DNA of 64,000 nucleotides from Ectopseudomonas toyotomiensis. GTDB taxonomy: Bacteria > Pseudomonadota > Gammaproteobacteria > Pseudomonadales > Pseudomonadaceae. The stretch is from assembly GCF_900115695.1 (NCBI RefSeq), contig NZ_FOXK01000001.1:434001-498000 (forward strand), in the 5' to 3' direction. Made by a program: the position numbers and the translations under genes. The notes beneath the pieces are model-generated. The model searched no databases, had not been told where the DNA came from, and saw only the letters and a program-made list of their open reading frames with translations. How positions within the stretch are numbered: position 1 is the stretch's first letter; each line of letters starts with the position of its first letter. Below, piece by piece: positions 1-9,156 of this stretch.

Positions 1-11
1 CCCTCACCCGC

Positions 12-1334
12 ATGAGCGTGAGCCTGGTACAGAAGTACCTGCCCTCACCGTTCGTGTTCTCTGCGCTCCTGACCCTGGGAGTTCTACTGGCTGGTATCTT
101 CTCTACCGGCCAATCGCTACCGGCCATGGTGCAGCACTGGAGCGGCGGTTTCTGGACGCTGCTCGGCTTCGCCATGCAGATGTCGCTGATCTTCGTCACC
201 GGCCACGCCCTGGCCAGCGCACCGATCATCAATCGCCAACTCGACCGTCTGGCCGGACTGGCACGCACACCCGGTCAGGCGATCATCATGGTCACCCTGG
301 TGGCGCTGGTCGGTTGCTGGGTCAACTGGGGCTTCGGCCTGGTGATCGGCGCGGTGTTCGCCCGCGCCTTGGCACGCAAGGTCGATGGCGTCGACTACCC
401 GCTGCTGGTGGCCTCGGCCTACTCGGGATTCCTGGTCTGGCACGGCGGTCTGGCCGGCTCGATTCCGCTGTCCATGGCCACCGGCGGCCCGGATCTGGCG
501 CGCATCACCGCAGGCGTGCTAACCGATCCGGTGAGCATCACCGAGACCCTGTTCAGCCCGTTGAACCTGACCATTGTGGCCCTGCTGTTCATCGGCCTGC
601 CGCTGCTCAACCGCGCCATGCACCCGCGTCAGGGCGCCAAGGTCGCCGACCCGGCCAAACTGGTGGAATCGCGTGCAGAGCTGCCGGCTCGTGAAACCCC
701 GGCGCAGCGCCTGGACGACAGCCGTATCCTCGGTCTGGCACTGGTGGCCATGGCCGGTATCTACCTGTTCAACCACTTCGCCACCAAGGGCTTCGTGCTT
801 GGCCTCGACGTGGTCATCGCCATCTTCCTGTTCAGCGGTCTGCTGATGCACGGCACCCCGGAGCGCTACATGCGCGCGGTGGACGAGAGCGTGCGCGGCA
901 TCGGCGGCATCGTCCTGCTGTTCCCCTTCTACGCCGGGATCATGGGCATGATGATGGGCGCCAACGCCGACGGCATCTCCCTTGGCAGGCAGATCACCGA
1001 AGCGTTCATCTCCTGGTCCTCGGCTGACACCTTCCCGCTCCTGGCCTTCCTCAGCGCTGGTGTGGTCAACGTCTTCGTGCCGTCCGGTGGTGGCCAGTGG
1101 GCCGTGCAAGGCCCGATCATGCTGCCGGCTGCTCAGGCACTGGGCGTCTCGCCGACCGTCACCGCCATGGCGATTGCCTGGGGCGACGCCTGGACCAACA
1201 TGATCCAGCCGTTCTGGGCACTGCCGCTGCTCGGTATCGTCGGCCTCGGTGCACGCGACATCATGGGCTACTGCCTGATCATGCTGCTGTACTCGGGCGT
1301 AGTGATCTGCGGCGCGTTCTACTTCCTCGGCTGA
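12..1334 (+). CDS. atoE: Short-chain fatty acid transporter, AtoE family
   Basis: An inner-membrane permease of about 440 residues that resembles E. coli AtoE along its whole length. Hydrophobic segments are spread throughout, and the family-typical stretches VNWGFGLVIGAVFAR, VPSGGGQWAVQGP and WTNMIQPFWALPLLGI can be read. AtoE proteins import short-chain fatty acids such as acetoacetate or butyrate for CoA activation. The reading frame stays open to the left edge of the window (residues LTR precede this Met), so the true start may lie a few codons upstream or outside the window. No ato CoA-transferase genes are visible, so the operon partners, if any, are upstream. Family assignment is firm; the substrate is inferred. 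Confidence 0.85.
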   Translation: MSVSLVQKYLPSPFVFSALLTLGVLLAGIFSTGQSLPAMVQHWSGGFWTLLGFAMQMSLIFVTGHALASAPIINRQLDRLAGLARTPGQAIIMVTLVALVGCWVNWGFGLVIGAVFARALARKVDGVDYPLLVASAYSGFLVWHGGLAGSIPLSMATGGPDLARITAGVLTDPVSITETLFSPLNLTIVALLFIGLPLLNRAMHPRQGAKVADPAKLVESRAELPARETPAQRLDDSRILGLALVAMAGIYLFNHFATKGFVLGLDVVIAIFLFSGLLMHGTPERYMRAVDESVRGIGGIVLLFPFYAGIMGMMMGANADGISLGRQITEAFISWSSADTFPLLAFLSAGVVNVFVPSGGGQWAVQGPIMLPAAQALGVSPTVTAMAIAWGDAWTNMIQPFWALPLLGIVGLGARDIMGYCLIMLLYSGVVICGAFYFLG

Positions 1335-1351
1335 CCGGGCAGCGAGGCCTT

Positions 1352-1437
1352 GCAGGGTGGGCTGGGCGGGGATCCGCTTCAACCCACGCTGACTAACCCA
1401 GGTGGGCTAAAGCGGATCGCCGCCCGGCCCACCCTAC
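1352..1437. repeat. Imperfect 28-bp inverted repeat (GTAGGGTGGG family)
   Basis: Left arm 1352-1379 and right arm 1410-1437 match at 25 of 28 positions, and the right outer end reads GTAGGGTGGG on the minus strand. Related units occur at 10967-11019, 40016-40037 and 45051-45146. It lies in the space between convergent genes, so it could also end transcription. Confidence 0.7.
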
Positions 1438-1623
1438 TGGCCGAACGTTCACCTTTTTTACCCTCTCGCGATCAACTTCCTGTGAAGCCTCGCGAGCTAG
1501 AGCGATGCAAGGCAGAAGGAGGTGAGCAACGGTCGGAGTCGCGGGCGACTGTACTTTTGTACATGAGCATTGCGAGCTTGCTTCTAACGCAGCAGCGCCG
1601 ACGCGCAGCAAGCTGTGCCTAAC

Positions 1624-4230
1624 TCAATCCCCCATCAGTCCCTGCGCCTTGGCCATGGCCACCGCCTGGGTGCGTCTTTGCACGCCGAGTTTGACGTTGA
1701 TCCGCCGCGCATGGGTCTTGACCGTGTGCAGCGAGATGAACAGACGATCGGCGATTTCCTGATTGGAACAACCCTGCGCGATCAACTGCAGCACCGCCAG
1801 CTCCCTCGAGCTGAGTAGCGCAGTACCGGCACTGGCCGGCTCATCCAAGCGCGGCGCCGGATCGAACAGGCGCTGATGCAGGCTCTGCCCAGCCTCACTC
1901 GGCAACAGGCGCTCGAGCCACTGCGCCTGACGCTGTTGCAGCTCCTGCAATGGCCGCAGCAGGCGCAGCTGTCGCGCCTCACCAAGCGCCTGCTGCAACA
2001 GGTTATCTGCCTGCTCCACCTCGTCCTGCATGAGCAGCACTTCGGCCAGACTGACTCGACATTCGCAGGCCAGGCTGCGATGCCCGGCGAGCTGGCATTC
2101 CTCCAGCAGCAGGCGCAGAGCATGCTCAGCGGCGGCGTGGTGGCCTAGCAGCAGGTCGCTCAGCGCCAGGTAACGACGCAAGCGCGGCAACAGATCGTAG
2201 AACTCGGAAGGCGCCAGTTGCTGGCGTTGCTGCAACTGCTGCAGGGTCTGGGCGAACAGCTCACGCGCACGCCCGGTCTGCCCCTGACGCAGCAGCAGGC
2301 GGCCGGCCTGTAACTGCAGCACACAGCGGTAACGCACCTCCGGCACATGCGACCACTGCATCGTCCGCTCGGCCCGCTGCAACCACTGATGCGCCTCGTC
2401 CAGATCGCCACGGCTTTCCGCCAGTTCCAGCATGCCGAGGTAGCCGGAAATGATGTAGGCATCCTCGCAGTGCTCGGCCTCCTGCAGCCCCAGCCGATAT
2501 GCCTGCTGCGCAGCATCGTCGAGGCCCTGGCGGGCCAGCAGGCTGGCCCGCACCAACAGCAGGCGAGCGACCACCGGGCTATGGTTGAAGCGTTCGCTTA
2601 GCAGCGCCAGGGACTGTTCGGTGAGTTCCGCGGCGCGCCCGGCCTCGCCACGCATCTGCAGCAGCAGGCAGTGATCGGTATTGAGCAAAGCCTCGAAAAT
2701 CAGACTGCCATTGAGCCTTGCCAGGCGCAGGCCCTGATCCAGCGCCTGCTTGGCCTGGTCCAGCGCATGTTCGGCCATATGCTGCTGGGCCAGCGCCTGG
2801 TAACAGAGCACGCGCTGCGACCAGCTGCCCTCGTCCAGCATCTGCAGGGCCTGTTCGCAGTGCATCCGGGCATCGCGGCGCCCGCACTGGCGCGCCAACA
2901 CGCCCGTCAATGCCTGCCAATGGGCGATCAGTTTGCGCTGGCGGCGCTCATCCGGTTGCGGCATGAAATGCGCCAAGCCCTGGATGCAGTCGGCCGCTTC
3001 ATCGAAACGGGCACAGATAATCAGGGCCCAGGCCTGCAGCACGATCAACCGCGGCGAGCTGGCAAACAGCCAGGCCGGCAGTTCTTCGCGCCATTGCAGG
3101 AACTGCGCGACAGAGTGCCCCTGCAGCAATTGCTCCTGGCTGAACCGTTGCAGGTAGTTGACCGCGACCTCGACCTGCCCTGCCAGCAGGGCGTGTTCGA
3201 CGGCCTCGCGAATATCGCCGTGCTGAGCGAACCACTGGCAGGCGCGCACATGGATCGGGGCCGGCGCCGGCGCATCCGGCAGAAGACGCAATACCTCGGC
3301 CAGCGGTCGCCACAGGCGGAACCAGGTGCCGCTGCTGTCGAGACTGCGCACGAACAGCTGTCGTCGTTGCAGTTCGCCGAGCAGCTCACTGCCTGGGCCC
3401 TCCAGCAGATGCTCGCAGAGCGACCGGGAAAAACGCGGCAACAAGGCCAGTGCATGCAGATCGCTGCGCAGCTCTTCGTCCAGATCGGCCAGCACCTCAC
3501 GCTGTACGTAATCGCGCAGCAGCGGGCAACCAGCCTGCAAACGCTGACGTAGCGCATCCTCGTCGACGTCGAGCAGCAGCAGACGAATCGCCGCCAGCCA
3601 GCCTTCGCTGCTGTCCAGCAGAGCCTGCCGCACGTCTTGCGCCAGCGTCACCTGCAGCGCCGCCAACAGTTCATTCAGTGCCGCGTCATCCAGCGCCAGC
3701 TCTTCGCCCTTGAGCTCCAGCAAATCGCCCTGCAGCAACAGACGCGGCAGGTTCCAGGCCGGTGTGCGGCGACTGGCGACCCACCAGGTAACCTGCTGCG
3801 GCGCCGCAGCGAACAACCGGTCGAGGCAGGCATCGAGCTCATCGTCAGTCTGTCGCGGGTAGTCGTCGATAAAGATCCACAAGCGCCCCGCGCGCTCATG
3901 CAGCCGATCGATCAGCCCCGCTTCACCGCCATCGTCGAACGGCAACTGCATGGCTGCGGCCAGTCGCTTGCACAGCTGCGTCGGCGTCAGGCTGCGGCCA
4001 CCGAGATCGAGCCATACACGCTCGACGGCGGCTGGTGTGTGGCGTGCGCATTGGCCGAGCAGCACACTCTTGCCGGTACCGGCAGGCGCGCACAGCAAGC
4101 GCAGTCGCGACTCGCTGGCGAGCAGGCGCTGCAGCAAGGCTGGACGGGAAACCACACAGGGTGGCAATCGCGGTAGATCGGCAGGTTGCACCTGCAACGC
4201 ACTCGGACGGGCGATGGCAAGGGTAGGCAT
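1624..4230 (-). CDS. LuxR family, MalT-like ATP-dependent regulator (LAL type)
   Basis: A large one-component transcription activator of 868 residues. The N-terminal STAND/AAA-type ATPase has a Walker A motif (APAGTGKS, residues 48-55). A long Leu/Ala/Gln-rich region of TPR-like helices follows, and a LuxR helix-turn-helix ends the protein (about 805-868, LSSRELAVLQLIAQG and NQEIADRLFISLHTVKTH). MalT-type proteins bind an inducer and ATP, oligomerise and activate nearby promoters. It lies directly downstream of, and on the same strand as, a DUF1329/DUF1302 pair but behind a terminator. The same trio occurs in other pseudomonads, so it probably controls that pair. The inducer is unknown. Confidence 0.88.
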   Translation of the reverse strand: MPTLAIARPSALQVQPADLPRLPPCVVSRPALLQRLLASESRLRLLCAPAGTGKSVLLGQCARHTPAAVERVWLDLGGRSLTPTQLCKRLAAAMQLPFDDGGEAGLIDRLHERAGRLWIFIDDYPRQTDDELDACLDRLFAAAPQQVTWWVASRRTPAWNLPRLLLQGDLLELKGEELALDDAALNELLAALQVTLAQDVRQALLDSSEGWLAAIRLLLLDVDEDALRQRLQAGCPLLRDYVQREVLADLDEELRSDLHALALLPRFSRSLCEHLLEGPGSELLGELQRRQLFVRSLDSSGTWFRLWRPLAEVLRLLPDAPAPAPIHVRACQWFAQHGDIREAVEHALLAGQVEVAVNYLQRFSQEQLLQGHSVAQFLQWREELPAWLFASSPRLIVLQAWALIICARFDEAADCIQGLAHFMPQPDERRQRKLIAHWQALTGVLARQCGRRDARMHCEQALQMLDEGSWSQRVLCYQALAQQHMAEHALDQAKQALDQGLRLARLNGSLIFEALLNTDHCLLLQMRGEAGRAAELTEQSLALLSERFNHSPVVARLLLVRASLLARQGLDDAAQQAYRLGLQEAEHCEDAYIISGYLGMLELAESRGDLDEAHQWLQRAERTMQWSHVPEVRYRCVLQLQAGRLLLRQGQTGRARELFAQTLQQLQQRQQLAPSEFYDLLPRLRRYLALSDLLLGHHAAAEHALRLLLEECQLAGHRSLACECRVSLAEVLLMQDEVEQADNLLQQALGEARQLRLLRPLQELQQRQAQWLERLLPSEAGQSLHQRLFDPAPRLDEPASAGTALLSSRELAVLQLIAQGCSNQEIADRLFISLHTVKTHARRINVKLGVQRRTQAVAMAKAQGLMGD

Positions 4231-4346
4231 GGCAGCGGTTCTCTCTGCTTGTCATTGTTGAACCACCAGACGATGGTACCCCGCTCACCGCGTGCGACCA
4301 CCCCTTGGCGCTTATGGCGCGAGATTCACGTGAAAGAGGCGCACAG

Positions 4347-4381
4347 AAAAAAGCCGGCGACGCACAAGGCGACACCGGCTT
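4347..4381 (-). terminator. Rho-independent terminator after the DUF1302-DUF1329 unit
   Basis: Read on the minus strand, AAGCCGG and CCGGCTT form the outer stem of a GC-rich hairpin followed directly by a run of six T. It starts about 20 bp past the DUF1329 stop codon and separates that gene from the MalT-like regulator. Confidence 0.85.
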
Positions 4382-4400
4382 GCTTCAAGTTGCTTAGTGC

Positions 4401-5768
4401 TCAGCGCACGCCAGCGTTACGCAGGGCTGCCGGAGTGAAGTCCTTGGCCGAGGCCTGGGTGCCGTACTGGATCGACATCTTCTCCTCGTTGGCCATGCCG
4501 ACGGCGACATAGCGACCGGCGATGACGTCGTACAGCGCTTCCAGGGCGTAGACCGGGATCTTCTGCGCGTAGTGCTGCAGCAGCATGGCCTCGCCGACAC
4601 GCCAGAGCTGGCCGCGACCGTCATAGTGCTCGGACAGGGCGATCTGCCAGGAGTCCTCGTCGACATAGAAGCGGCGCTTGGCGTAGATGTTGCGCTCACC
4701 GGACTTCAGCGTCGCCTCCACTTCCCACACACGGTGCAGCTCGTAGCGGGTCAGGTCCTGGTTGATGTGCCCGGCCTTGAGGATGTCGGCGTACTTCACG
4801 CTCGGCAGCGCCAGGCGGTAGTTGTTGTAGGGGATGAACAGCTCGCGCTTGCCCACCAGCTTCCAGTCGTAGCGATCCGGGGCGCCGTTGAACATGTCGA
4901 AGTTGTCCGAAGTACGCAGACCGTCCGACGCGGTGCCCGGGCCATCATAGGCCACCTGCGGTGCACGCCGTACGCGACGCTGACCGGCGTTGTACAGCCA
5001 GGCCATGCGCGGCTCGGCCACCTGGTCGAGCGAGTCGTGCACCAGCAGCACGTTGCCGGCCAGACGCGCCGGCGCGGTGACTCGCTGCTTGAAGAACAGC
5101 AGTGCGTTTTCCGCCTTGGCCGGATCGATATCTGGGATGTTGTCCGGGAAGGCTACTTCATCCTCGAAGTTCACCAGGGTGTAGGAGCCGTTGGTCTGCG
5201 GCGAGGCCTGCACGATGCTGCGCTTGAGGTTGCCACCGCGGTAACGGGTGATGTGGTTCCACACCACCTCAAGGCCGTTCTGCGGAATCGGGAAGGCGTA
5301 ATAGCGGCTGTCGGTGAAGCCGGTCAGACCGTTGCCGCCATCACGCAGGCCGGTCTTCAGCGCGCTGGTTTTGGCCGCAGCGTTGATCGCATCCGGCACC
5401 ACCGTGCTGCGGTGCGTCGGGTACACCGGCATGCGATAGCTTTCCGGATAGCGCGCGAACATCGCCAGTTGCCCGGCGGACAACTGGTCGCGGTACTGCT
5501 CCAGGTTCTGCGCGGTGATGGTGAACAGCGGCTGCTCGCCAGCGAAAGGGTCACTGAGAAAACCGCGTGCATCGACCTGCCCGGCATTGCTGGCCAGACC
5601 GCCCGTCCAGGCGGGGATGGTGCCGGCTGCGTTGCCGGCCATCTCGCCGCCCAGCGGGGTCAAACTGGTACCGAGCTTGGCTGCTTCCTGCTCGCTGACC
5701 GCGGCCAGCACACCGCTGGCCAGCAGGCTCAGGGACAGCGCGCCGAGCATCTTCAGGGTTGTATTCAT
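4401..5768 (-). CDS. DUF1329 domain protein, secreted
   Basis: A protein of about 455 residues with a clear signal peptide (MNTTLKMLGALSLSLLASG, cut near VLA-A). The mature part resembles DUF1329 proteins, which are LolA/LolB-like and nearly always encoded beside DUF1302 proteins. Two start codons lie 6 bp apart. GAGGA sits directly against the first ATG (5774) but 6 bp ahead of the second (5768), so the second is preferred. It follows the DUF1302 gene after 27 bp in one operon. Established: the DUF1302/DUF1329 pair is co-inherited and often near hydrophobic-compound catabolism genes. Inferred: a periplasmic partner of an outer-membrane pore for a hydrophobic substrate. Confidence 0.85.
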   Translation of the reverse strand: MNTTLKMLGALSLSLLASGVLAAVSEQEAAKLGTSLTPLGGEMAGNAAGTIPAWTGGLASNAGQVDARGFLSDPFAGEQPLFTITAQNLEQYRDQLSAGQLAMFARYPESYRMPVYPTHRSTVVPDAINAAAKTSALKTGLRDGGNGLTGFTDSRYYAFPIPQNGLEVVWNHITRYRGGNLKRSIVQASPQTNGSYTLVNFEDEVAFPDNIPDIDPAKAENALLFFKQRVTAPARLAGNVLLVHDSLDQVAEPRMAWLYNAGQRRVRRAPQVAYDGPGTASDGLRTSDNFDMFNGAPDRYDWKLVGKRELFIPYNNYRLALPSVKYADILKAGHINQDLTRYELHRVWEVEATLKSGERNIYAKRRFYVDEDSWQIALSEHYDGRGQLWRVGEAMLLQHYAQKIPVYALEALYDVIAGRYVAVGMANEEKMSIQYGTQASAKDFTPAALRNAGVR

Positions 5769-5795
5769 CTGCATTCCTCAACTGATCCTGTTGGC

Positions 5796-7589
5796 CTAGA
5801 AGCTCACGCCGAAGCTGAGCGCCAGGAAGTCGCGGTCGACCGCGGTGTTGTACTCGCCACCGAAGAAGTCGGTGTACGAGAGGCTGGCTGTATAGGTGTT
5901 GCGGTAGTCGGCATCGACCCCGAAACTCACCGCCTTGGCACCCTCGTTGAACAGGCCGTTGGGGCCATAGCCGTCGACGTCATGCGACCAGGAGACGTTC
6001 GGCTTGAGGTTCACCCCGGCGAACACGTTGCTGTACTCCCAGATACCGCGCACCCGGTAGCCCCAGGAGGTGCTGGTGACGAAGCCGTGAGTGTCGCCAC
6101 GGAATCCGTAGGCACCAAACAGCGAATCGCGGCCGTAGCGCAGGTCTTCACGGCTCTCCAGCCCACCGACATGGGCCATGCCGATTTCGCCCACCAGGGT
6201 GAAGCGCCCGGCGCCCATCACCTGATCGAAGAAATGGGTGAAGGTGGTCTGTACCTGGGTGACTTCCTTGCGCCGGTAGCCGACGTTGTCCTGCCCTGGG
6301 CCGGCCGCGACCGGCGCGGTGCCGGGAGCGATGGGATTGAGCAGGCTCAGGGTCATGTCGGTGGTGTTGATCTGCAGCGGCAGGTTCGGCCGGTAGCTCA
6401 CCTCACCCGCCCAGGCCGTGCCAGTAGGCAAGGTAGTAGAGAAGCTCATGCCGTAGAGACGGATGTCTTCCGGGTACTCGAGGTAGTAACGACCGTTGCC
6501 GAGCATCACGCTCTGCGCCAGGCCAGCCCCACTGCCCGGCACAATGCCTTCGGCGGTGCCAATGATCCCCGGCAGTGCGGCCAGGGTCGCCAGGCCGGCG
6601 TTCTGCGTGCTGACGATGGGCGTGCGGCTGTGGTAGTTCATGAAGTAGGCGCCGTACTCGGTTTCATCACCGAGCCAGCGCAGGGCCAGGCCCCATTGGC
6701 CGCTATCACGCGCATCACGATCGCCGGCACGCGGCAGGATCACCCCTTCGCTGTCGACGCGAAAGCCCTGCCCGAACGCGGCGGCAACCGGCTGCAACGG
6801 CGCGATGGCCGGCGAGCCGATGTGGTAGCCGTTGTCGCAGCCATCGGCGGCCACATCGGCGGTGGAGAAGAAGGTGCCGCAGTTGTCGATGATGGTCTGG
6901 TCCCACTCCAACTGGTAGAAGGCCTCCATGCTCAACTGATCGGTCAGGCTCTGCGACAGGTAGAGCATGTTCACCGGAATCAGACCCTCCTTGATCTCCG
7001 CACCTGGGCGGCGGAAGGCGGCCACGTCGATCGGGTTGATGGCGTTGATGCTGTTGCCGATGAAGGTGCTCTCGCCCCAGCTCACCACCTGCTTGCCGAC
7101 CCGCACCGTGCCAGGCAGATCACCAATGGCGTAGTTGTGGTAGAGGAAGGCATCGAGAATTTCCGCCCCCGAAGACTTGGCGCCCTCCTTGCGATTGCTG
7201 TCGTCGATATCCTTGAACAGGCGACTTTCATCCTTGAGTTCGAAGTCATACCAGTACTTGCCGCGCACGAACACGCCGGTATCACGGTACTTCAGCTCGA
7301 GATCGTGGATGCCCTTGAAGATCTTCGAGAAGGTCTCGCCCTTCTTGAAATTCAAGCGCCCATCGTCACCAGTCTGCGCCTGGCCCTGGCCGCCGTTGTT
7401 GGGGCCGATCAGATCGCGATCCGGACTGCGCATCGACCAGCTGGCGCCGACCGACAGCGAGCTGTCGAACTGCCCTTCGATCTCACCGATGTTGAAGTTG
7501 ACGGCCTGTGCCGGTGCGACAAAACCGACGGCGACGGCCAAAGCCAAGGTGTGCGGCTGGAATAGTCCGGGCCCTGTTGTTCTTGTCAT
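5796..7589 (-). CDS. DUF1302 family outer-membrane protein
   Basis: A protein of about 597 residues. It has a signal peptide (hydrophobic LALAVAVGFVAPAQA) and then an Asn/Gly/aromatic-rich body ending in SFGVSF, a terminal Phe typical of outer-membrane beta-barrels. The ATG at 7589 is chosen because AGGAGA stands 5 bp ahead of it; the frame also contains an upstream ATG at 7661 without a site. It is the first gene of a two-gene operon with DUF1329. Read together with the MalT-like regulator downstream and the lipase-like hydrolase upstream, the likely role is uptake or export of a hydrophobic compound. That role is inference; the family has no agreed function. Confidence 0.83.
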   Translation of the reverse strand: MTRTTGPGLFQPHTLALAVAVGFVAPAQAVNFNIGEIEGQFDSSLSVGASWSMRSPDRDLIGPNNGGQGQAQTGDDGRLNFKKGETFSKIFKGIHDLELKYRDTGVFVRGKYWYDFELKDESRLFKDIDDSNRKEGAKSSGAEILDAFLYHNYAIGDLPGTVRVGKQVVSWGESTFIGNSINAINPIDVAAFRRPGAEIKEGLIPVNMLYLSQSLTDQLSMEAFYQLEWDQTIIDNCGTFFSTADVAADGCDNGYHIGSPAIAPLQPVAAAFGQGFRVDSEGVILPRAGDRDARDSGQWGLALRWLGDETEYGAYFMNYHSRTPIVSTQNAGLATLAALPGIIGTAEGIVPGSGAGLAQSVMLGNGRYYLEYPEDIRLYGMSFSTTLPTGTAWAGEVSYRPNLPLQINTTDMTLSLLNPIAPGTAPVAAGPGQDNVGYRRKEVTQVQTTFTHFFDQVMGAGRFTLVGEIGMAHVGGLESREDLRYGRDSLFGAYGFRGDTHGFVTSTSWGYRVRGIWEYSNVFAGVNLKPNVSWSHDVDGYGPNGLFNEGAKAVSFGVDADYRNTYTASLSYTDFFGGEYNTAVDRDFLALSFGVSF

Positions 7590-7953
7590 GCGGGTCTCCT
7601 GAAGTGGGGTGCAACTGCAGGGAACCCTACGCAGCGACCACACCTCGGATAAGCGCACCAAGGAGGGATTTCATCTGTCGCCCGAAAGGATGAATGGCGC
7701 CCTGGCGCGGGGCGCAGGCCGCGCCACTCAGCCTGCTGAATGACGGGGTATCAGGAAGGTGGGGAACTATTTATCGGCAGACCGTGCTGCCCAATGCGCC
7801 ACGGCTCTGAACTGTAGGAGCGGCGCACCACCGCGAACAAGGGCCGCGAAGCCCGGACAGCTCCGCGACCAAGCAGGGCCGTAACGAAAGCCGCCGGGAG
7901 CGCCTAATCCGATCGCCATCGACAGAGCCCGGAATCGGGCTCTGCCTGGTCGA
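7590..7953. other. Intergenic region, 364 bp, no gene seen
   Basis: This space lies upstream of the DUF1302 operon and downstream of the hydrolase gene, both on the minus strand. It must hold the DUF1302 promoter, which I could not identify. Short GC-rich palindromic pieces of the type gtaggagcggc...gccgcga are present around 7815-7900, and a hairpin is listed separately. Confidence 0.5.
7923..7944 (-). terminator. Hairpin after the alpha/beta hydrolase gene
   Basis: Perfect 9-bp arms (CAGAGCCCG / CGGGCTCTG) with a 4-base loop start 10 bp past the stop codon of the hydrolase. There is no T-run, so it may end transcription only weakly or protect the mRNA end. Confidence 0.5.
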
Positions 7954-8970
7954 TCAGTTGCTGCTGACCGCCAGTTCGCGCAACAGGACCTTATGGAACA
8001 GCACCGGCGCTTCGACCTGCGGCGAATGGCCCAGCTCCGGCCACTCCACCAGCTTCGCGTCGGGGATCGCCTCGGCGGTCTTGCGCCCCAGTTCCGGGTA
8101 GTTGCCAAGGCGCTCGGCGACATCGGCAGGCGCGCGGCTGGCGCCCGGCGCGGTGCGATCCTTACCACCGATCAGCAACAGGGTCGGAGCCTTGATATTG
8201 GTGAACTCATGCACCACCGGCTGAGTGAACAGCATCTCTGCCGTCTGCGCCTGGTTCCAGGCGACGATCTCCTTGCCCGGCCCGCTGTACATGCCGTTGA
8301 GCATGTCCACCCAGCGGTCGTACTCGGGCTTCCACACACCGTTGTAGTAGAACTTCAGCTGGTAGTTCTTGATGCCGTCGTAGGAGGTCTTCAACTCACC
8401 TTCGTAGAGCTGGTCGACCGTCATGTAGGGCACGCCCTCCGCCTGCCAGTCCTCCAGACCGATAGGGTTGACCAACACCAGTTTCTCGACGCGCGAGGCA
8501 TGGCTCAGGGCATAACGCGCGGCCAGCATGCCGCCCATTGAATGACCGATCACCGTAGCCTTCTCCACACCCAGCGACTCCAGCAGCGCGTCAGTATTGC
8601 TGGCCAGTTGGCCGAAGCTGAACTGATAGCCACGCGGCTTGCTCGAGCTGCAGAAACCGATCTGATCCGGCGCGATCACGCGGTAGCCGGCATCGCTCAG
8701 CGCCTTGATGGTCGCCTCCCAGGTGGCGCCGCAGAAATTCTTGCCATGCAGCAACACCGCCGTGCGGCCATTGGCCTGGCCGGCTGGCTTCACGTCCATG
8801 AAGCCCATCGACAGATCCTGCTGCTGCGAACTGAATTCGAAGCGCTGGATCGGGTGGGGGTACTCGAAACCTTCCAACTGAGGGCCATACCCGGCTTGCG
8901 GCGAAGCCTGGAGCGCGGAGAGGGGAAGAAGGCTGGCGGAAAGTGTCGCGATGAGCAGGGTTTTCGTCAC
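7954..8970 (-). CDS. Alpha/beta hydrolase, secreted
   Basis: A serine hydrolase of 338 residues with a signal peptide (MTKTLLIATLSASLLPLSA, cut near LQA). The fold motifs are plain: LLHGKNFCGATW (oxyanion side), the nucleophile elbow GHSMGG with Ser144, a likely acid Asp271 (GGKDRT) and a likely His315 (ELGHSPQ). It therefore probably acts on esters or a similar bond in the periplasm or outside the cell. It is a single gene upstream of the DUF1302 operon with a 364-bp gap, so co-transcription is not assured. The substrate cannot be read from the sequence. Confidence 0.85.
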   Translation of the reverse strand: MTKTLLIATLSASLLPLSALQASPQAGYGPQLEGFEYPHPIQRFEFSSQQQDLSMGFMDVKPAGQANGRTAVLLHGKNFCGATWEATIKALSDAGYRVIAPDQIGFCSSSKPRGYQFSFGQLASNTDALLESLGVEKATVIGHSMGGMLAARYALSHASRVEKLVLVNPIGLEDWQAEGVPYMTVDQLYEGELKTSYDGIKNYQLKFYYNGVWKPEYDRWVDMLNGMYSGPGKEIVAWNQAQTAEMLFTQPVVHEFTNIKAPTLLLIGGKDRTAPGASRAPADVAERLGNYPELGRKTAEAIPDAKLVEWPELGHSPQVEAPVLFHKVLLRELAVSSN

Positions 8971-9156
8971 GGGCGCATTCCTGTATCGGGTTCAATGCTG
9001 AACGCCCGCTACGACCAGACGCAGGCGTAAAGAAGCGATCGACTATAGCAACCGACCTCCACCGCTAAGGCAGCAATGCATTGCAGGATATGACCGAAAA
9101 CCTTGAGATAGAGCCTTTCAGCGTTGCTCATGGCTCCGAGCGGATCGCTCAGGCGT

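Noticed and set aside
1540..1570. TGTAC...TTGTACA pair resembling a LitR box
   Set aside because: The hexamers are 2 bp apart instead of 12 and no photo-stress gene is nearby.
4572..7565. A 997-codon open frame on the plus strand
   Set aside because: It runs antisense through the DUF1329 and DUF1302 genes, has the His/Gly/Val-rich composition of a high-GC mirror frame and no ribosome site or domain.
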